Made by a program: the position numbers and the translations under genes
The notes under the pieces: model-generated
Seen by the model: only the letters and a program-made list of their open reading frames with translations
Databases searched by the model: none
Told to the model about the DNA's origin: nothing
Assembly (NCBI RefSeq): GCF_016862095.1
Contig: NZ_BOMH01000024.1
Span: 62,001 to 126,000 of the forward strand
Length of the DNA stretch: 64,000 nt
From: Actinoplanes cyaneus
GTDB lineage: Bacteria; Actinomycetota; Actinomycetes; Mycobacteriales; Micromonosporaceae
Direction of reading: 5' to 3'
Part shown: piece by piece, positions 60,349 to 64,000 of the stretch
Layout: each line of letters opens with the position of its first letter
Numbering within the stretch: the first letter of the stretch is position 1

Positions 60349-61838
60349 TTCGCCTCCGTCCAGGCCAGCCCGTCGGCCGACGGGACCAGGCCGTCCTCCA
60401 GCAGCGGCAGCTCCCGCGCCTGCTCGCCGAGCACGCCGCGGACCTGCACGTTGTTCATCTCGGCCATGACTTCACGGACCACCGGCGTACCGAAGAGGTG
60501 GTGCATCTTGTCGCCGGTCTCGGTGTCCATGGCACCGGTGCGCTCGACCGCGTCGGCGAGCGCGCCGGACGACTCCCGGAACCCACCGACGAGCTGGTCG
60601 GCGTTGGTGAACGCCTGCTCGCCGGAGTGCACGCCGCCGACCAGGCTGACGAACGCCTCCAGGTCGGTCGCGTTGAAGTTCGTGACCTTCCGGGCCTTCC
60701 AGAAGTACGACTCCTCGTTGCTCTGCATGTCGTAGAACGCGGAGAGGAACTCGTAGAAGACCCGGTACTCCCGGCGGTAACGCCCCTCGAACTCGGCGAA
60801 GACGCGCTCCTCGGTGCTCTCGCCGGCCAGCACGGTGTTGATCGAGCGGGCGGCGAGCAGGCCGGCGTAGGTGGCCAGGTGCACACCGGTGGAGAAGACC
60901 GGGTCGATGAAGCACGCGGCGTCGCCGACGAGGACCATGCCGGGCCGGTGGAACGTCGAGTTGGTGTAGGAGTAGTCCTTGCGGGTGCGGATCTCGCCGT
61001 AGACGCCCTCGGTGACCCGGGTCGCGTCGGCGAGCATGTCCTTGACGATCTCGCAGCGGTCGAGGAAGCCGCGCATCGCCTGCTCCTGGTCGCCCTGCAG
61101 CTTGGCCGCATGCTCCCGGGCGATCACCACGCCGACGCTGGTCAGCTCGTCGGACAGCGGGATGTACCAGATCCAGCCCTCGTCGAAGGCGGCGCAGAGG
61201 ATGTTGCCGCTGTCCGGTGCGGGCAGCCGCTTGCCGCCGGTGAAGTAGCCGAACAGCGCGATGTTCTGGAAGAAGTCGGAGTAGAGCCGCTCACCGCCGA
61301 CGTTCTGGTGGACCCGGCTGCGGTTGCCGGAGGCGTCCACCACGAAGGTCGCGCGGATCTCGTGCTCGGCGCCGTCCGGGTCGGTGTACCGCACTCCGCG
61401 GACCCGCTCGTCGTCGCTGACGACCTCGGTGACCGGGCTGTTCTCCCGTACGTCCACGCCGGTCCTCGCAGCGTTGCGCAGCAGGATGTCGTCGAACTTC
61501 ATCCGCTCGACCTGGTACGCGGTCGAGGTCGGGCCGGACAGCTCGGGGGCGACCGCGAACAGGAAGTTCCACGGCACCGGGTTGGTGCCCCAGCGGAAGC
61601 TGCCGCCGCGCTTGACGGTGAACGCCGCCTTCTCCAGCTCCTCGGTGACGCCGAGCATCCGGCCGATGCCGTGCACCGTGGACGGCAGCAGCGACTCGCC
61701 GATCTGGTAGCGGGGGAAGGTTTCCTTCTCCAGCAGCACGACGCGGTGGCCGCGCTTGGCGAGCAGGGTGGCGGTGGTCGACCCGCCCGGGCCGCCGCCG
61801 ATGACGACGACGTCGGCGCTCTCGATGATCGGGCTCAA
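60345..61838 (-). CDS. FAD-dependent halogenase
   Basis: 497 residues from TTG at 61838, chosen for GGAGG seven bases upstream and a TTGA overlap with the carrier-protein stop; an in-frame GTG at 61865 is possible. VVVIGGGPGGSTTATLLAKRG binds FAD. YQIGESLLPSTVHGIGRMLG, the WxWxIP motif (GWIWYIPLSD, about residue 219) and the F-x-x-P-x-x-S-x-G motif (FIDPVFSTGVHLA, about 308) together mark flavin-dependent halogenases rather than simple monooxygenases. KRGGSFRWG near residue 85 probably includes the catalytic Lys. It lies directly between the aryl carrier protein and MbtH genes, suggesting that it chlorinates a carrier-bound aryl group or peptide residue. Needs a flavin reductase, not visible here. 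Confidence 0.88.
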   Translation of the reverse strand: MSPIIESADVVVIGGGPGGSTTATLLAKRGHRVVLLEKETFPRYQIGESLLPSTVHGIGRMLGVTEELEKAAFTVKRGGSFRWGTNPVPWNFLFAVAPELSGPTSTAYQVERMKFDDILLRNAARTGVDVRENSPVTEVVSDDERVRGVRYTDPDGAEHEIRATFVVDASGNRSRVHQNVGGERLYSDFFQNIALFGYFTGGKRLPAPDSGNILCAAFDEGWIWYIPLSDELTSVGVVIAREHAAKLQGDQEQAMRGFLDRCEIVKDMLADATRVTEGVYGEIRTRKDYSYTNSTFHRPGMVLVGDAACFIDPVFSTGVHLATYAGLLAARSINTVLAGESTEERVFAEFEGRYRREYRVFYEFLSAFYDMQSNEESYFWKARKVTNFNATDLEAFVSLVGGVHSGEQAFTNADQLVGGFRESSGALADAVERTGAMDTETGDKMHHLFGTPVVREVMAEMNNVQVRGVLGEQARELPLLEDGLVPSADGLAWTEAK

Positions 61839-62068
61839 CGCTTCCCCTCCAGCAGGCTCCACCACGCGGTGACCGTCGGCTCCTTGGCCAGGTCGAGGTA
61901 TCCGGCCTCGTAACCGGCCTCCCGCCAGCGGGTGGCGAGGCTCATCAGGCGGATCGAGTCGAGTCCGAGGTCGATCAGGTTCTCGTCGTCGGCGAAACTG
62001 CCCGGCTCCTCGGCCAGCACCTCGGCGACGTCGCTGCGCAGACGTTCGAGGCTCAGGGGTGCGGTCAT
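61835..62068 (-). CDS. stand-alone aryl carrier protein
   Basis: 77 residues from ATG 62068 (GAAGGA upstream). LIDLGLDSIRLMSLATRWRE contains the phosphopantetheine Ser38, and the C-terminal AKEPTVTAWWSLL matches the ArCP domain at the end of EntB/DhbB isochorismatases (which reads AWWKLL there). The isochorismatase part is absent. It would receive the activated dihydroxybenzoate from the AMP ligase and pass it to the first C domain. First gene downstream of an iron box; stop overlaps the halogenase start. Confidence 0.93.
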   Translation of the reverse strand: MTAPLSLERLRSDVAEVLAEEPGSFADDENLIDLGLDSIRLMSLATRWREAGYEAGYLDLAKEPTVTAWWSLLEGKR

Positions 62069-62101
62069 CTGCGGGGGTCCTTCGATAGTCGGTCGTGATG
62101 G

Positions 62102-62120
62102 TTAGGTAAGGCTTACCTTA
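62102..62120. promoter_or_regulatory. iron box (DtxR/IdeR-type) before the biosynthetic operon
   Basis: TTAGGTAAGGCTTACCTTA, a near-perfect 19-bp palindrome agreeing with the TTAGGTTAGGCTAACCTAA consensus at 16 positions. It lies 34 bp before the aryl carrier protein start and includes the TAA stop of the N-acyltransferase. Fe(II)-loaded regulator would repress the carrier-halogenase-MbtH-NRPS unit. Confidence 0.85.
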
Positions 62121-62740
62121 TTCGGACGACCCGGTAAAGGCGCACCCGGGGTCATTCCTGAAATCTCATAGAAATAGAGGGCGGCGCGCTTATGACCAAG
62201 ATCACGAACGCCCAGCAAGTGGAAACCGGCGCCGGCAAACATGCGCCGGGCCATCGCGTGCCGCTCGTCCGGATCGGCCAGCACGCGGCGCACCCGGGGA
62301 TCCGAGACGGACAGTCCCTCGGCGATCGCGCGGACCATCGCGCGGCCCAGGCCCCGGCCGGTCCGGTCGCGGTCGCCGATCGCCAGGTGGATGCCGAGGT
62401 CGTACGGGCCGGCGTCGTACCGCAGCCCGACGACGTCCCGGGGGGTGCGATAGATCTCCACGTACGCCAGTGGATCGCCCTCGTAGGACACCAGGCACGG
62501 CCGTGAGCAGTCCCCGGCCAGCTGCCCCGCGATCGCGTCCGCCCAGCGCCCGGGCGTCCACGCCTGCTCCCAGAACAGGTCCACGTGCGGCTCGTTCATC
62601 CACCGGCTGACCAGCTCCGGATCGTCCCCCTCGGCCTCGATCACCCGGATCGACCAGGGCGCCTCGAGGACCGGCAGGGGCGGGGGCCCCGCCGCGACCA
62701 CCGCCGCGGCGAGACCGTCCGTCACCTCGCGGGCCGACAC
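62102..62740 (-). CDS. IucB/RhbD-like N-hydroxydiamine acyltransferase (GNAT fold)
   Basis: 212 residues from GTG 62740, starting directly after the TGA of the binding-protein gene, with AAGAAGG upstream. RWMNEPHVDLFWEQAWTPGRW and PLAYVEIYRTPRDVVGLRYD are typical of the siderophore acyltransferase family (PF13523). RTGRGLGRAMVRAIAEGL is the acyl-CoA binding loop. These enzymes acylate N5-hydroxyornithine or N6-hydroxylysine to hydroxamic acids. With the monooxygenase it completes a hydroxamate supply path. The acyl group cannot be told from sequence; the family commonly uses acetyl, malonyl or longer acyl-CoA. Confidence 0.88.
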   Translation of the reverse strand: MSAREVTDGLAAAVVAAGPPPLPVLEAPWSIRVIEAEGDDPELVSRWMNEPHVDLFWEQAWTPGRWADAIAGQLAGDCSRPCLVSYEGDPLAYVEIYRTPRDVVGLRYDAGPYDLGIHLAIGDRDRTGRGLGRAMVRAIAEGLSVSDPRVRRVLADPDERHAMARRMFAGAGFHLLGVRDLGHKRAALYFYEISGMTPGAPLPGRPNKVSLT

Positions 62741-63763
62741 TCAGGCGGCCTTCTTGGCCGCGTCCGAGATCACCGGCAGGACGTTGTCGATGAGGTACTG
62801 CACGGAGAGCGCGGTCGGCGAGCGCAGCGCCGAGAACTGCGGGGCGGTCAGCGCCTGGTAGGAGCCGCGCTTGACCGAGGCCAGGCCCTTGAACAGGCTG
62901 TTGCCCTCCAGCGCCGGCTGCAGGTCCGGCTCGGCGTAGTAGACCAGGGTCACCCCGGCGTCGAGCACGGCGACCTTCTCCAGGCTCAGCTGCACCGCGA
63001 ACTCGTCGCCCTTCAGCGCGGCCACGGCCGGGGCCAGCTTCATGCCGAAGTCGTTGAGCATCTTCACGCCGGCGTCCTTGTCGGACCGCAGCACGCCGAT
63101 CGAGCCCGCCTCCCACATCTGGCTGAGCGTGAACTCCTTGCCGGTCAGCTCCGGGTGGTCCGTCTTGGCCTTGGCGACCTTGCCCTCGACCTCGGTGACG
63201 AGCTGCTCGGCCTTCGCGCTCTGGCCGACCGCCTTGCCGACCTGCCGCAACGTGGTCTGCCACGGGTCCTCGAAGGCGCCGGTGGTCTCGTACGCCGTGG
63301 TCGGCGCGAGCTTGCTGAGCTTGGCGTACTCGTCGGCGATGTAGTAGTCGCCGCCGGCCAGGATCAGGTCGGGCGCGAGCGCCGCGATCTTCTCCACGTC
63401 GAAGCCGGTGTCGCCGGCGGTGAGCATCGTCGGCTTGCGGGTCAGCAGCGGCCGGGCCCAGTCCGTGATGCCGCCCTCGCCGCTGGACTCCGCCACGCCG
63501 ACCGGCTGCACGCCGAGCAGCAGCAGCGCGTCGAGGTCGGCATCGGACAGCGCCACGACGCGCTGCGGGGCCGCCTTGACCTCGGCGGTGCCGAGCTTGT
63601 GCGTCAGGGTGACCGGGAAGCTCGCGGCCGCGGCTGTCGAGGAGGCCGGCGCCGCCGTGTCGTCACCGTCGTCGCCGCCGCACCCGCTGAGCACGGTCAG
63701 CCCGGCGGCGAGCGCAAGTCCGGCCGCGAGAGCGCGGCGGGAAACGGAGATGGGGAAGGACAT
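62741..63763 (-). CDS. Fe(III)-siderophore ABC transporter substrate-binding lipoprotein
   Basis: 340 residues with a lipoprotein signal: SVSRRALAAGLALAAGLTVL and lipobox LSGC with Cys28. QRVVALSDADLDALLLLGVQPVGVAE and KIAALAPDLILAGG are hallmarks of the FepB/FhuD-type class III binding proteins. It binds the ferric siderophore outside the membrane and presents it to a FecCD-type permease, whose gene starts divergently at 63899. It overlaps no other gene upstream. An iron box covers its predicted promoter (-35 AAGCAA complement 63822-63827, -10 AAGCTA complement 63798-63803). Confidence 0.94.
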   Translation of the reverse strand: MSFPISVSRRALAAGLALAAGLTVLSGCGGDDGDDTAAPASSTAAAASFPVTLTHKLGTAEVKAAPQRVVALSDADLDALLLLGVQPVGVAESSGEGGITDWARPLLTRKPTMLTAGDTGFDVEKIAALAPDLILAGGDYYIADEYAKLSKLAPTTAYETTGAFEDPWQTTLRQVGKAVGQSAKAEQLVTEVEGKVAKAKTDHPELTGKEFTLSQMWEAGSIGVLRSDKDAGVKMLNDFGMKLAPAVAALKGDEFAVQLSLEKVAVLDAGVTLVYYAEPDLQPALEGNSLFKGLASVKRGSYQALTAPQFSALRSPTALSVQYLIDNVLPVISDAAKKAA

Positions 63764-63785
63764 GTGGGACCTCTCGATCGCGAAG

Positions 63786-63804
63786 TTAGGTGAGGCTAAG
63801 CTAA
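63786..63804. promoter_or_regulatory. iron box before the binding-protein gene
   Basis: TTAGGTGAGGCTAAGCTAA agrees with the DtxR/IdeR consensus at 17 of 19 positions and starts 23 bp before the ATG. It overlaps a -10-like TAGCTT on the minus strand with TTGCTT 18 bp upstream, so binding should block transcription. Confidence 0.88.
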
Positions 63805-63841
63805 GCGACGCTTCGCTGTCGAAGCAATACGGGGTCCTTGT

Positions 63842-63860
63842 TTTGGTAAGGCTAACCTTT
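63842..63860. promoter_or_regulatory. iron box before the divergent permease gene
   Basis: TTTGGTAAGGCTAACCTTT agrees with the consensus at 15 of 19 positions and lies 38 bp before the permease GTG. A TAGGAT -10-like hexamer (63863-63868) follows at once. The pair of boxes, 38 bp apart, controls two divergent transcripts. Confidence 0.82.
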
Positions 63861-63898
63861 CATAGGATTTCAGCAATGGACATGAGGGAAAACAGATA

Positions 63899-64000
63899 GT
63901 GGTCACACTCCGGCTCGCCCGCCCGGCGCCGGTCGCACACCGTCGCGGCTGGACGCTGATCGGCCTGATGGCCGCGGTCGCCGTAGCCGTCGTCCTGAGC
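63899..64000 (+). CDS. FecCD-type iron-siderophore permease, N-terminal part (runs off the window)
   Basis: Only 34 codons are visible, from GTG at 63899 after GAGGGA. The text VVTLRLARPAPVAHRRGWTL and LIGLMAAVAVAVVLS is a basic leader entering a first membrane helix, as in FecCD permeases. The assignment rests mainly on context: divergent from the siderophore-binding lipoprotein and behind its own iron box. A seven-codon frame (63876-63899) ends with TAG overlapping this start. Confidence 0.65.
   Translation, partial: MVTLRLARPAPVAHRRGWTLIGLMAAVAVAVVLS

Overview
The window is very GC-rich, uses GTG and TTG starts freely, and packs its genes with 1-11 bp stop/start overlaps. It looks like a chromosomal piece of a filamentous actinomycete. 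The gene mix (SAV2177-type methyltransferase, Tat/Sec-exported GH54 and GH31 glycosidases with carbohydrate modules, cutinase, SpoIIE/STAS pair, DtxR/IdeR-type iron boxes) would fit a Micromonosporaceae-like genome such as Actinoplanes; this placement is inference.

Positions 1-22300 are ordinary accessory chromosome, with short unrelated units in both orientations. They hold the end of a LacI regulator, a methyltransferase pair, a secreted protein of unknown function facing a secreted GH54 arabinofuranosidase with a ricin-type lectin domain, an orphan STM4015-family LRR protein, a cutinase, an NAD(P)-binding protein plus degenerate inositol-monophosphatase-like pair divergent from a LysR gene, and a SpoIIE phosphatase/STAS antagonist pair. 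They continue with a decayed M20 dipeptidase, an SDR carrying an in-frame 24-bp repeat array, a 750-bp repeat-rich gene desert, a GlxA-type AraC regulator, an EamA permease, a rhodanese, a zinc alcohol dehydrogenase, a secreted GH31 enzyme, and a TetR/MFS divergent pair.

From about 22365 to 63763 almost everything is on the minus strand and forms one siderophore locus of about 40 kb. Reading in the direction of transcription it contains: a lipoprotein siderophore-binding protein, an IucB-like N-acyltransferase, a free-standing aryl carrier protein, an FAD-dependent halogenase, an MbtH protein, two giant NRPSs (4926 and 3900 aa, seven modules), a heterodimeric ABC half-transporter pair, an alpha/beta hydrolase, a siderophore-interacting flavoprotein (SIP), a CPA2 antiporter, isochorismate synthase, a DHB-AMP ligase, a lysine/ornithine N-monooxygenase, and a TolB-like propeller. 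A FecCD-type permease starts divergently at the right edge. Three iron-box operators (62102, 63786, 63842) fit repression by a DtxR/IdeR regulator.

The assembly line reads C-A(Gly)-T / C-A-T-E / C-A-T / C-A-T-E in the first protein, then C-A-T-E / C-A(Ser)-T-E / C-A-T in the second, with no thioesterase. The AMP ligase has the residues expected for 2,3-dihydroxybenzoate, and the monooxygenase and acyltransferase would supply N5-acyl-N5-hydroxyornithine. My reading is a (probably halogenated) dihydroxybenzoyl-Gly-capped heptapeptide with D residues at positions 2, 4, 5 and 6 (D-Ser at 6) and hydroxamate side chains. I do not recognise this as a known compound. The isochorismatase and 2,3-dihydro-DHB dehydrogenase needed to make DHB are not in the window.
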